Source: Cristatella mucedo
Taxonomy: Eukaryota; Bryozoa; Phylactolaemata; Cristatellidae
Length of the DNA stretch: 64,000 nt
Reading direction: 5' to 3'
Assembly: GCA_009760855.2 (NCBI GenBank)
Contig: WPIO01000014.1
Span: 2,781,501-2,845,500 of the forward strand
Part shown: positions 46,077-57,945 of the stretch, in pieces
How the letters are laid out: each line of letters starts with the position of its first letter
How positions within the stretch are numbered: position 1 is the stretch's first letter
Made by a program: the position numbers and the translations under genes
The notes under the pieces: generated by a model
What the model saw: the letters and a program-made list of their open reading frames with translations, nothing else
The model's database searches: none
What the model was told of the DNA's origin: nothing

Positions 46077-46520
46077 TGTAATGTAATGTATCTCTGTCTG
46101 TAACTTCACTGAGCCACAAAGACTATATGGGTGTTACGCAGGAGAGTTTTGTATAGGTTAAGGTGCTCGCCCCGACCAAGGTCAGGCTGAGGTTGTGGGC
46201 TCGAGCCCCGAGGCATATGTGAAGCGCCTGAATAGAGATTTAGTTCTCTTGGGGCGCTATACAAATGAATTTTATTATTAATTATTAGCTCACTCACAAC
46301 CTAAGCGGCTTTCGGTACGCATTCGGTAGCCAACAGACTTCATCTCACGTAACAAAGAGAAAGTGGGGAGCATAGCAGTGTCCGGAGAGCAGTTAAGGTA
46401 GTGAGTAGCATAGAAGTAGTAGCTCAGGACCACTGGAGAGGATGAGCCATAGGCGGCAGCAGGAGCGTAGTTGTCGTTGCGTAAGATTCGTAGAGGCGAG
46501 TTCTACAGTCTAGGGTAGTC
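46077..46520 (-). mobile_element. LINE-A 3' end, interrupted by SINE-1
   Basis: (TGTAA)n at the left, 3' UTR (gagccacaaagactatatgg), an interruption at 46142-46283, then LINE-A again (ctcactcacaacctaagcgg, ggtagccaacagacttcatc, gtcgttgcgtaagattcgt). Confidence 0.75.
46142..46283 (+). mobile_element. SINE-1 copy nested in LINE-A
   Basis: tRNA-like head (aaggtgctcgccccgacca) with B box (gtgggctcgagccccgagg), then gtgaagcgcctgaatagaga and ttctcttggggcgctataca, ending in (ATT)-rich tail. LINE-A sequence (tttgtatag ... ctcactc) flanks it on both sides. Confidence 0.75.
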
Positions 46521-46524
46521 TCTC

Positions 46525-47875
46525 ACTAAGATGGCGGCTTGGCGGTCGTTCACTTACAGAGTCACGACTCGCCGACCTATACAACTAATACACAGTTGCC
46601 TATTTGTAGATTGAGCGCACTTTCAGCTTTGAGCAAAGCGCCCATAACAGCTAATTTGGCGCCGTTACGTCGTCGTTTGGCACAGAGCCAGCTCACTCCA
46701 ACCCATCCTGCTATGGGCAATACGCAAATAGCCAAAAGTGAGCGGGTTCTATGAACAAATGGTGGCGTATTATCTGACCTAAGGGGGTCGGTTCTTTCTC
46801 ATTTAAAAGCGACATGTCAAGCCAGCAGTAGCACACGTAGAGCGCCGTCGCTTCAAGAATAGCGGCAGGCAGTGGATGGCTGCCGCCACACGACCAAGCA
46901 ATCGCTGGGTTATGCCCAGCTCTACTGCGTACCGCACAGCTTCTGTGAGGCAAGTGATTTCACATACCCAACTACTCGCAGCCAGAGCGCGGCGGACGCA
47001 CTCTCAGCTCTCTCGCTAGAAGGTCGACGATTCGCTGAAAGTGAGAGGGCATAATTTCAAACGAGGATACTCGCAAAACAGCGGCAGCGAACAGTCAGTC
47101 AACCGGGCAGCAGGATGCTCTAGCAGTACCAAAATTACCTATATTAGAAGGAATAGTCCCACCTTTTGAGTGACCTTTAAGAGCCTTATTCTTCTTAGCT
47201 TACTCTTCTCGCTCTGAATTCCGGTGTGCTTGACTATCTCGTAGAGAACAGATGCTCGTCAGTGCGTCTTGACCGCTGCTTTCTAATTTTGAACAGGTAG
47301 GCCAAATAAGAAGGCGCGGGCGATGTGCGTAGGGAGCAGACGAACCATTCTTCGGGCACAACAAAATGGAGTCACTGCGCGGCTGTCAAAATTTAGATGC
47401 CTATCATACGCGCTTCATGCCTCTTACAGAAAATCAAATTTTCCATAGCAATAACTCAGGTGATTTCCGGAGCTTCGCACAAGAGCTCTGCAATTGCCGA
47501 GCATTGCAAAAAAAGTTAATTCCGCCACAGAAATTGTAAAATGAAAATTGATGTTTTACTAAAGAAGCTTCGAGCATGGCTATCTCAGAACACTGATCAT
47601 AAAGACGCGATAAAAGGCACCGCCGCTGGTCATAAGTAAATACCCGTTAGCCCCTAAGCATAATGTATGCTGAAGGTCTTAAACGTACTTAGAAGCACGC
47701 TTTTTGCCCAATATGAAAATAACATAGCTAATAACAATATATTATTAAAGCAATCTAAAGGAACAGAAGTTCTTTCCAAAAACTTTTTGTAGGTAGAAAA
47801 CAGTCTGTCAACTGATACTGATTAAACGTGTGCAATTGTAGCGCTCGTTAGTAAATTAAACCATTAAGCCTCTGG
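46525..47875. other. Spacer, CpG-richer to 47110
   Basis: Short open frames of 60-80 codons on both strands show no recognisable domain. Nothing else seen. Confidence 0.3.
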
Positions 47876-47877
47876 GT

Positions 47878-48012
47878 CTTAGCCAAGGAGATAAGGTGCT
47901 CGCTCTCCACGACCCCGGTCGTAGGCTCGAGTACTGCGGTGGGAGATCCTTAAGTGCCCTCTGCAAGCGGTAGTGATAGCCTTAAGTAAAGGCTCTTCTG
48001 CCCCTATATTAG
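47878..48012 (+). mobile_element. SINE-2 copy
   Basis: A-box-like ttagccaaggagataagg, B-box-like gtaggctcgagtactgc, then the shared body (gagatccttaagtgccctct, gtgatagccttaagtaaagg), ending in an A/T-rich tail. Confidence 0.65.
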
Positions 48013-48039
48013 TAATAATAAAAGTAATAATAATTGCCA

Positions 48040-48175
48040 GCACTGGTTTGGTCCAGTGATTGGGGTGATCTCCCTGACCAAGGTCTGGCCAAGGTTGTGG
48101 GCTCGAGCCCCGTGGAATATGCGAAGCGCCTGAATAGAGATTAAGTTCTCCTCAAGTTCTCGCCAAGTTCTCTGT
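48040..48175 (+). mobile_element. SINE-1 copy
   Basis: A-box-like tggtccagtgattggggtg, B-box gtgggctcgagccccgtgg, then gcgaagcgcctgaatagag and attaagttctc. The tail is cut short and partly duplicated (caagttctc twice). Confidence 0.7.
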
Positions 48176-48286
48176 AGATCTACATCAAAGACATCGTCTC
48201 TCACTGTTGTGATCATGCGACCTCTTCTGGCTGTTTCACCTTGTTTACAAAAAATCATTTGGTGTTCTACAAAACAATGTAGTTCG

Positions 48287-48960
48287 TAATTGAAGGGCTA
48301 TTATTCATTACAAGAGACTTTAACATTTAAATTGATGACCCTAGCAATTTCCAGGTTCACTTCTTTCTTGATTGTCTGGAGAAAGTTCTGCTTAAACTAG
48401 CACGTTAGCTACACGACTTATTTAGGTGAAAATATTCTGCGTCTCGTGATCCCTAAGGATATCTACCCGGCAGACTTTGTTGTGTGACAGATTACAATGT
48501 TGAATCATTGCTCAATCTCGTTTACTGTTCATGTTCCGCTAGAGGAACAGGACAACATCGATTTGGTCCAGCGAGAAAACTTATAAGAGCAGTGATGCAG
48601 TGAATGTTTAAAACATGCCCGTGATGCTAAACTTATTGATCTGTACCTAGACCCTGCCGACCTCATCAATATCGTCATTGATGCAGTAAAATTGAAACTT
48701 AGGAGAGCTCTTGGTGAGCATGGTCCTTCTGAATTTTGGCTGTGTTTGGAGTCGTAAATTATCTATATGTTTACCAAAAACCCGAATATATGCCGTGTAA
48801 AGCGAAGGCTTGAATGCGACTTCAGAAAGGTCTGACGCCAATATAGACAGTTTATTAGACGTTATCCATGTCTGCACCCGGAAGTTTGAAGCTGCAAGGG
48901 CTTCTTTTTATTTACTCGGAAACTGAAGTCCGACTTGCCAAAGCAATCATTTAATTGACT
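48287..48960 (+). mobile_element. Decayed LINE endonuclease/linker fragment
   Basis: The frame near 48300-48390 reads ITRDFNIKIDDPSNFQVHFF and then LDCLEKVL, resembling the G-D-F-N-x-H-x-D segment of apurinic-type LINE endonucleases. Near 48800-48930 a basic stretch resembles the endonuclease-RT linker. Stops are frequent and the family cannot be assigned. Confidence 0.45.
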
Positions 48961-48982
48961 ACTCGGATCGATCTCACTATAC

Positions 48983-49169
48983 TTGTGGTTCTCACTCCTT
49001 CTAATGCTGCGACCCTTTAATACAGTTCTTCATGTTGTGGCGACCCCCAACCATAAAAGTATTGTGTGCAAAAGGTGGAAATGCTTGCTTTCCGATGGTT
49101 TTAGGTGACCCCTGTGAAAGGGCTGTTCAACTCCCAAAGGGGTCGTGACCAACAGGTTGAGAACCACTC
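48983..49169 (-). mobile_element. SPIN-like hAT miniature transposon
   Basis: The 187-bp sequence has inverted ends of hAT type: tgtggttctcactccttc at the left and gttgagaaccact at the right. On the minus strand it reads CCTTTCACAGGGGTCACCTA, AAACCATCGGAAA, TTTTATGGTTGGGGGTCGCC and AACTGTATTAAAGGGTCGC. These are the diagnostic blocks of SPIN family elements as I recall them. No transposase is present and no clear 8-bp target duplication was seen, so it is an old non-autonomous copy. Confidence 0.8.
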
Positions 49170-49623
49170 TCCTAGATTGAGGAAATCACTGCCACTGTTC
49201 TTAGCAAACGTAATTTACTCTCCTGCTACCAACTGTGCCACATCCTATCCATTTCTGCCTCGATGAAGGCCGCAGACAAAGTTTCTTGGATTGATACTCT
49301 TAACAGTATATCAATTCGGACGTGCCGGGCATGGTGCAGCCCATCATGGCGGTTATATTGCTCAAATTTCCATGCAGCCACAATGGCTAGGTACAAGACA
49401 TAGAGGCAAGGTCCAGTCACCTTCAACATCGCAATGCAGGCAGTCGTGGTAGGTAGCTTGTGGGGCTTCCTGTGATTTGTGGCAGATCTGAGGACGTAAC
49501 CGCCAATCGAGATGGATCTCCTCTCTGATAATATTGTCTGCCGCTAAGTGCGCCGAGAGAGTAATGTTAAACCAACATTAGGATAATTAACTGCTAGAAC
49601 ATATTTGTGAAAAGATTAATAGC

Positions 49624-50490
49624 ATAATAATAATAACAATAATGCACTTGATAAAACGCCCTCAGAGAACTCAATCTCTTTCTAGGCGCTTCACATTTGC
49701 TGCAAAGGGAAGTGCGATTGAATGGTGAGTAATATCATGCTTGATAGACATGAACAACATGGTTAGGGGTGACATGCCCACGGTCAGCATGCAAATGTGG
49801 TTAGTAGCAGCATGCACAGTGTCAGCACGCATAAGCTCATGAAGGACGAATCACAAGGACCCACTAAATGCTGTCCTAAATAGGTGAGTTTTTAAGTTCT
49901 TTTTAAATGTGGTCAAGTCAGGGTGTCATTGTGAGTCAGTCATTGTGCCAGTCATTCGTCAGTCACTGTGACGCAAGTCGGGAGGGAGTTCCAGGCTTTG
50001 GGAGCGAACAAACTAAATGCAAGGTCTCCAAAGGATTCGAGGTTTGTACGAGGTATTGGTAGACTGTTGGATTCCGAAAATAGGGTGGTACGATGCTTGG
50101 CCTGGTGGGGGAATAGATCTGAGAGATAGGCTGGAGCGAAAGAATGAAGTGACCTAAAAGTGAGTGACCAAAACCTTGAAGTCGATCGGTTGCTTGACTG
50201 GTAGCCAGTGCAGGTCAGCGAGAAGGGGTGTGTTGTGGCAACTGTGGCGCTCACGACAGAAAAGCCTAGCTGCTGAGTTTTGCACCATTTGTAATCGCCT
50301 GATTGCACATGCCGGTAGGCCAGCAAGCAGTGAGTTACGGAAGTCAAGACGGGATGTCATAAATGCATGGACCAACTTAGACTTGATATCCTTATCTATC
50401 TAAACAAGCCCGAATCTTTGCAATGTTATGTATCTGAAAGTAAGCGGACTTGACTATGGAGCTGATGTGGTCGTCGATCGAAGATTGGTA
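49624..50490 (-). mobile_element. LINE-B 3' half
   Basis: Hairpin tail and (AAT)n at the left, 3' UTR, then the C-terminal region (minus frames 49952-50347 and 50154-50375: [36 protein letters not shown]). A small local expansion of gtcattgtg/gtcagtca units sits at 49921-49970. Truncated near 50490. Confidence 0.8.
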
Positions 50491-50494
50491 GACG

Positions 50495-51770
50495 GAACCT
50501 ATGGTGGATCCTGGTGAGCTATAATTTCAGCCCATGAGGCTGAAGTTTCAGTTCGGATAAACAACGCCACTATTCAACAAGTAAACTGACCAGCATGAAA
50601 ATACGATGACTAGATAACGAAGTGGTTCTAAAATTGAATGCCTGAATGCATTTCGTGCAACTGAAATATGCGGCTTAGAACACACTGTGTCAGATGCAGC
50701 TGCAATGCACAACGCATCAGTTCGTCTGCATACCTGCCGGAGTATTCAGTTGAAGTAGCAGACAGATTTGACCAAAGTCAGTATCTCTGAGCAGGTCTTT
50801 GTACTGTAACCGTGCTGAATACTCTTGGAAGCAATTATTTCTAAGCAATTTCCCGTGAAGGAATTTAAATCTAGGAGTTCAGCAGGTCTATCACTACTGC
50901 TTGCATTTTGTCTGAAATAAAAAGAGAATAGGGAGACTTTGCGAAATCTGCTCAATCTTAGCCGTGGCCTACATTTGTCTCTCTAATTAGTGACCTACCA
51001 GTAGCATTTCAAAAGAATACAGAGACAAGACCTGTTACTAAGGATACATTTATGATATTATGTACGCAAAGTTGAATTTTTGTGTCGGAAAAAGAATTAT
51101 GTATTTGTTTTCTAAAAGCCCAGTTGCCTTCTTAGAATGGGAGATACATCTCGATGAGGTATCTAGCACGCCGGCGAAAGTTAACGTTGAAGTAGTTAAT
51201 GCAAAGAACGGAGGGTGAGAATTGGGATTGAACTACCACCCTGGGAATCGACATTAAAATTGTGAATATGCTCTTGAAAAAAGCTATAGAATTGAATAGG
51301 TCGAAAAAAGTAAACACTAAGTAGGGTACTAACCTGGAGCAGTTTAATGAGTTCACTGATAGTCTACATTAGGGTGCTCACCTGGGAGCAGGTTAATGAG
51401 TACACGGATAGCCTACATGAGCAGTTCTGGGCTGTGCTGTGCATCCCTATTTCCCAACGTTTGCATAGAAGCTAGACATTACTCTAGCGAGGGAGAAATG
51501 GTGCGACTACAATAGTCCTCATAAGCATCGACATGATCTTGTGAGTTCTTTCTCAGCCATGTGCATATTAATCATTGCTAGTTTATTATTTGCAATAAAC
51601 GGCTGTAAGCCAACTGGGTGAGGAAATGCTTCATTTAGGAGATGGCAATCTGCTCAATCAAAGTTGATCCAAAATTGATCCAAACCAATTGGCTCGTTTC
51701 GTCCTGTGGCAGCCTGCTAGCGGCAGCCGGTCGGACGGAGGAGTAAGCAGAATTTTGTGGCAGATATTTA
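50495..51770. other. No recognisable feature
   Basis: A short internal duplication of about 70 bp (cctggagcagtttaatgag / cctgggagcaggttaatgag) lies at 51330-51420. Otherwise nothing seen. Confidence 0.35.
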
Positions 51771-51774
51771 AAAA

Positions 51775-53040
51775 AGTAGCAATGCGAAGGCTCTTAAGGT
51801 TTCGTAATTTTCTGACAATTTAGTGGGTCCCTGTGATTCGTCCTTCATGTGCTTATGCATGCTGACACTTCGCATGCTGCCATTAACCACATTTGCATGC
51901 TGACCCTGTGCATGTCACCCCTAACCATGTTATTCATGTTTGTTTATCAAGCATGATATTACTCACCATTCAATTGCATTTCCCTTTGCAGCAAATGTAA
52001 AGCGCCTATAGAGAGATTAATAATAATAAAAATTAAAATAATGCACTTGATAAAGCGCCCTCAGAGAACTTAATCTCTTTCTAGGCGCTTTACATTTGCT
52101 GCAAAGAGAAATGCAATTGAATGGTAAGCAAAATCATGCTTGAAAAACAAACAAAATGAATAATATGGTTAGGGGTGACATGCACAGGGTCAGCATGCAA
52201 ATGTGGTTAGTGGCAGCATGCACAGTGTCAGCACGCATAAGCACATGAAGGACGAATCAAAGGGACCCACTAAATGCTGTCCTAGATAGGTGTGTTTTAA
52301 GTTCCTTTGAAATGTGTTCAGGTCAGGCGATGTTCTGACGCAGGTCAGGAGGGAGTTCCAGGCTTTGGGAGCGTACGAACTAAATGCACGGTCTCCAAAG
52401 GATTTGAGGTTTCTACGAGGTATTTTTAGACTGTTGGATCCCGAAAAGCGGGTGGTACGATGCTTGGCCTGATGGGGTAGTATATCTGAGAGATAGGCTG
52501 GAGCCATAGAATGAAGGGACCTAAAAGTGAGCGACAAAACCTTGAAGTCAATCCGTCGCTTGACTGGTAGCCAGTGCAGGTCGGCGAGAAGTGGAGTAAT
52601 GTGGCAACTGCGACGCTCACGACAGATAAGTCTAGCTGCAGAGTTTTGCACCAGCTGCAATCGCCTGATCGCACATGCTGGTAGGCCAGTAAGCAGTGAG
52701 TTGTAGAAGTCGAGACGGGTTGTCACGAATGCATGGACCAACTTAGATATGGTATCCTTATCTAAACAAGCCCGAATTTTAGCAATGTTATGAAGCTGAA
52801 AATAGGCAGATTTGACTGTGGAGTTGATATGGTCGTCTAACGAGAGGTCGCTTTGGAGTATGACACCTAGATTTTGAGCTGATTCAACAGGAGATATGCT
52901 GGCAGAGCCAATTTTGAGAGTCAGCCTTTCCAATTTCAGAACTAGTAAGTTAGTTTTATCATCGTTTAGTTTTAGAAAATTGAGTTCTTTGAGGGCGCTT
53001 TATCAAGTGCATTATTATTATTATTATTATTATATTATTT
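51775..53040 (+). mobile_element. LINE-B 3' fragment split by a second LINE-B
   Basis: The plus copy runs 51775-52018 (3' UTR to agcgcctatagagagatt) and resumes at 52980-53036 (tgagttctttgagggcgctt, tatcaagtgcattattatt). The break falls in the loop of its 3' hairpin. The intervening DNA is a minus-strand LINE-B. Confidence 0.75.
52020..52979 (-). mobile_element. LINE-B copy nested in a LINE-B tail
   Basis: The tail lies at the left (AAT-rich, gcacttgataaagcgccctc) and coding sequence to 52979 (minus frame 52190-52933: [39 protein letters not shown]). The C-terminal open frame is long but the copy is 5'-truncated at the KLNDDKT region. Confidence 0.85.
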
Positions 53041-53955
53041 TGTAGAACTAATTGGATATAAATTACAGTCTGACTGAGTACCGAGTGAGGCCGGCTCTCT
53101 TGCCTGCCACAGAGGCATTCTTTTGCCGTCGAGAGCACATCTAGGGAACTCTTCCGCTAACGATATGTCGGGGCAGTATGGTAGTGCAGTAGCTTTAGGT
53201 GTCACTGTAAGGCGCAACAAAACTTCGGAAGCAACTTTTCTCTGACTGACATTTGACGTAATGCAATGAACAATCGAAGGAAACGTGTGAGCTACGACTT
53301 GTTTATGTTGATAGCCTCCGTCGAACATTTTTTGCATTTAGCATGTATTTCCCAAGTCATTCACATGAATGAGCAAATCGCGAGACCGTCATTTGTTTCA
53401 TTTCTTGATATCTCCCAGGGAGGAAAATAAAGCACACAAATGAGCAACACAAGAAAAAGTGCTGGTGCTATACGCAAAGCCATACGGTGCTCACCAGAGG
53501 CTGTGGCAGTTGGCAAACAACTTATTCGGGCTGCCAGAACTTACAAATCAGGCTAAAAGCATCCGCATACTTGAGAAGTATGACAACAAATTAAAACCCA
53601 GATGGCCAGATCCAAGAGTAGCAGATATCTAACAACAAGATAAACGAGCTTTTTCTTGATGCTCTCAAGAGCTTAATGCTTGCTTCAGTGTTAAACCTTA
53701 CGTCACGTGTCCACCTCGCTTGAAAGGTAGTCTTCTAGAAAAAGGAAAATTCAAGATAAAGAGCTGGGGATAAGCACGTCTGACGCTTTTTATAGTTCAC
53801 TTGGCCAGTAAAGTGCATGAAGCGCCACTAACAAAATATCTACAATGCATGGTCTGCGAAGCTCGTCAAGTCACGTGTAAGCCGATACACAGCAAGAAAA
53901 TTAGGCGTCATTGTGCTTGCAATATTTACGATATAGACAAAACTTTAGTTGAAAC
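53041..53955. other. Spacer with unassigned open frame
   Basis: A minus frame at 53035-53337 (100 codons) begins inside the LINE tail and shows no recognisable domain. Plus frames near 53440-53540 are also unassigned. Confidence 0.25.
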
Positions 53956-53956
53956 G

Positions 53957-54065
53957 AATGTAATGTATCTCTGTCTAAAACTTCATAAAAAGACATAGAT
54001 GAATTAGCTATAACACATGAGTGTTCTCCTTAGCGCACTCAGAGCATAAGCCGCTTTCGGCTTCT
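53957..54065 (-). mobile_element. LINE-A 3' tail fragment
   Basis: aatgtaatgtatctctgtct, aaaagacatagatg and cataagccgctttcgg match the LINE-A 3' terminus with deletions. Confidence 0.5.
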
Positions 54066-54429
54066 GCCCTTGCCAGAAGCACATGCCGACAGGCAGTAGC
54101 TTCCTACAAGCCTAGCCAGACGGTCGTAAAATTCACAATCCGGTATTTAGTAAAATAGGTTTTCTGTACACTAGCAGTTATCACTCATTCAAGAAATGAC
54201 GGTAAGGCATATCTGAATAAAAATAACTCGGTGAACGTTCTGACAAATGAGAAATGAAAATCCGTAGCCCTTAACTGTTGTACAGAGTCAGTTTAGTTTC
54301 TGTTTCACTTCGGAACTATCTGTCTTTTTGGCAGCGATTCTCGGGCTTAAATATTCTTTTCCAAAGGCGCTAAGCACTGCTGATTGGCGAGCCAGATCAT
54401 AATCAGCAATTTATCCGGTTATCAAGTTG

Positions 54430-54562
54430 AAGTTTTGGTCAAGGGGCTCTCCCCGATCAAGGTTTGGCTGAGGTCATGGGCTCGAGCCCCGAGGCATATG
54501 TGAAGCACCTGAAAAGAGATTAACTTATCTTAGGGTGCTATAAAAATGAATTATGTATGTAT
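54430..54562 (+). mobile_element. SINE-1 copy
   Basis: ggggctctccccgatcaagg, B box atgggctcgagccccgagg, then gtgaagcacctgaaaagaga and tatcttagggtgctataaaa. Confidence 0.7.
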
Positions 54563-54564
54563 TT

Positions 54565-55860
54565 AGTTTATATTTTGATTTATTTTATTCATGATATTAT
54601 CAAAATAACTAAGTCATTAGCAAATGGTGGCGACAGTAGACATTTCCTGTTACGGCCATAGACATTCCTATTACGGACAATTGTCCACGGTCTCTCGCCC
54701 AACGGCTAAGCTACGCTATCGAACACAAAATGACCGACTGTGGAGAACGGGAGATATGATCAGTTACAAAACAATAAGGATGGTGTAATGAAAATTAGTT
54801 TTAGACAGGTACCGATATTTTACGTCCTACGATTCAAGCCTGCTTGATATTTATTGGAATTAACGATCTTATTTCAAATGTCAGATTCACCATAGAATAA
54901 TTTAAATATTTTCTTACGCCTCGTGTATTTGCCACTTAGTTAACCTCCGTAAGGGTTTTTAATTGTCAAATGGAATGAGGGCTCACGCTTTAGTTAAATC
55001 TAATAGCAGCGTGTAGAGCGAATATTCTAATGAGTCATCTAACGGCTTTCTGTTAGCTACAGTATCAGAGGGCTTATTAAAGTAAAGCCATCCTTAGATC
55101 TCACTTAAAACTATTTCCTAAATATTTTTATTGAAGATAATAATTTTTAACATTTTATTTAAAACAGCTCATTGCAAATCTGTTGTGTCTATTATAACCA
55201 CTATTCTAATGATTGTAGAATTTCTATTTCGGCTGTTGTTTTGCTTGCCAACTTGCCAGCTTGCCTTCCGTGAACGCCAGTTTTACGTCAGATTCAGTGC
55301 AGGCTGTATGCCAAAAGATTAGAACCTAATAGATAGTTGCTGTTCAAACTATTTCTGAACTTAAAGCAAAAAATCTGGACTGCTTTTAGAAATACCTCAT
55401 CTGTACAGCAAAGCGCACGAAATATTAGATTCAGCAAGTTACCTTGAGTAGAACCGGAGTATGTGCCTAGCGTCTCTTGAAGCATTTGCAACGTATCCTA
55501 GCTTTGCCTCGCAATTCTTACAAAACCCAGCAAATCTTAAAGCTACAAGTTTTTGACATAATTTTTATATGGCTGGGGATTACTTAGTAGTTAAACTTTA
55601 TTAATCATAGCTGAGTTTTATAATCTGTGAAAAGCAGAATTCGCATTCAGAATTTCTCTAAAACTTTAAATGGCTCAGTGTAGAGAGCGCCAGTGAGGTA
55701 AACCAGCTGAAGTTTACGTAACTGAAGCAGCACTAGCAGGTGTACGTAGATACTTGTGATGCAAGGCTCATAGTTCACCGTGCCGTGCTTGGACTTGTCA
55801 CAATATGCTACCGGTGTGTGTTGTCATCAATGAACAATCACGTAAAGATTAGACCTGTGT
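54565..55860. other. No recognisable feature
   Basis: AT-rich spacer without coding or repeat signals. Confidence 0.35.
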
Positions 55861-55865
55861 TAGCA

Positions 55866-57415
55866 GTAATAATAATAATAATAATAATGCGCTTGATTAA
55901 GCGCCCTCAGAGAACTCAATCTCTTTCTAGGCGCTTTACATTTGCTGCAAAGGAAATGTGATTAAATGGTGAGTAAAATCATGCTTGATAAACAACATGA
56001 ATAACATAGTTGGGTGACATGCACAGGGTCAGCATGCAAGTGTGGTTAGTGGCAGCATGCACAGTGTCAGCATGCATAAGCACATAAAGGACGTATCAAA
56101 GGGACCCAGTAATTGCTGTCCTAAATTGATGTGTTTTTAATTTCTTTTTAAATGTGGTCAAGTCAGGGGATGTTCTGACGCAAGTCGGGAGCGAGTTCCA
56201 GGCTTTGGAAGCAAACGAACTAAATGCACGGTCTCCAAAGAATTTGAGGTTTGTACGAGGTATTGGTAGACTGTTGGATTCCGAGAAGCGGGTTGTACGA
56301 TGCTTAGCTTGATGGGGCTGTAGATCTGAGAGATAGGCTGGAGACAAAGAATGAAATGATTTAAATATGAGCGACAAAATCTTGAAGTCGATCGGTTGCT
56401 TGACTGGTAGCCAGTGCAGGTCGGTGAGAAGTGGAGTAATGTGGCAACTGCGACGCTCACGACAGACAAGCCTAGCTGCAGAGTTTTGCACCGGCTGCAA
56501 GCCCTTGATTGCACATGCCGGTATGCAAGCAAGCAGTGAGTTACAGAAGTCAAGTCGGGATATCACAAATGCATGGACCAACTTAGACGTGGTATCCTTA
56601 TCTAAACAAGCTCGAATTTTAGCAATGTTATGTATCTGAAAGTAGGCAGACTTAATTGTGGAGCTGATGTGGTCATCTAACGAGACGTCACTTTGGAACA
56701 TGACAGCTAGATTTTTAGCAGATTCAACAGGAGATATGATATGCTGGCAGAGCTAATTTTGAGCGTTAGCCTTTCCGAATTTTGAATCACACTAGGTTTG
56801 CCCATGACTAAGAAGTTAGTTTTATCGTCGTTTATTGTAAGAGAATTTGCTGCCAACAACGTGTGGATGCCCTCAATACGTACAGCAAGTGAGTGGAGAG
56901 AATTCGAGGTGCTCGAAGGCTGGGAGAGATCAGAGCAACGACAGGGACAACTGAGACAACTGAGTGTCATCCGCATAGAAGTGAAAGCCTAGATTGTGCT
57001 TGAAAATCACATCAGCAAGAGGGAGAGTATAAACCGTGAAAAGAACCGGACCTAGCACGGAGCCCTGAGGTACTCCATATTTCAGAGGTACTTCAGATGA
57101 TCTTTGTCCATTCACGTCAATACTATGGAGTCTCCCACTGAGATAGGACCTGAACCACTGCGGAGCAGTGCCAGTGATGCCCAGGCGAGATGAAAGGCAC
57201 TGTAGAAGAACTTGGATATCGATAGTATTAAAAGCTGCCGAAAGATCGTGCAAAACAAGCAAATAATCAACCCATGTCTGCATTCCTAAGTAGGTCGTTG
57301 TACACTCTAAGCAATGCTGATTCTGTGGAGTGATTCGCTCTAAAGCCAGACAGGAACTTATTAGCAAGGTTTGAAGTTTCAATATACGAGTTAAGCCGGT
57401 CCGCAACGACCCATT
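55866..57415 (-). mobile_element. LINE-B copy (about 1.55 kb)
   Basis: (AAT)n and hairpin tail at the left, 3' UTR, C-terminal region and RT. It extends to the N-terminal RT region near 57415. Confidence 0.88.
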
Positions 57416-57493
57416 GCAGTGTGCAAATAATTTTTGCTGAAAGCAGGAGCCAGAGGCCAGATAATCTGTTCTAGATCTCTGATGCCCATACAT
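56096..57493 (-). pseudogene. LINE-B reverse transcriptase, frameshifted
   Basis: Frames 56930-57493 ([38 protein letters not shown], active site FHFYADDTQLS), 56707-56976 (TINDDKTNFLVMGKPSVIQ) and 56096-56701 (SRLDFCNSLLACIPACAI, NSLPTCVRTSPDLTTFKK) are successive RT segments. Two frame shifts (near 56950 and 56705) break it. The FYADD active site itself is intact. Confidence 0.82.
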
Positions 57494-57846
57494 GTTATAT
57501 AGATCATTTTCGGCAAATAAAAAGACTGATATTTAACTATAAATTAAAGAGCCCGCTGGGCATCCGGGCAATCGCCCCTCATCCTACAGTGGAACAGCGA
57601 CCGAGGGAAGCCTCCTATTCCTATGCCCCCTCCCGACCGTCACCGTCGACGAAATTATGTCTTAATTCCGCCCAATGATCAACCGCCGAGTTCGTGACTA
57701 TAAAAAATATGACTTTACCCTATAATTCTCTTTAATTGTGGGTCTAACCCACCTACACGAAAATGTTGCATGCCTAGCCCCAAGATGAATATTCTGGGTC
57801 TGCCACTGTCAATAACCATAAGTGTGGATTACTGATAAACTGTTTG

Positions 57847-57873
57847 CTCTCTCTCTCTCTCTCTCTCTCTCGA

Positions 57874-57945
<72 letters not shown>

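Noticed and set aside
53035-53337. A 100-codon minus frame as a new gene
   Set aside because: Its end overlaps the LINE-B (ATT)n tail and no domain, splice site or partner exon was seen.
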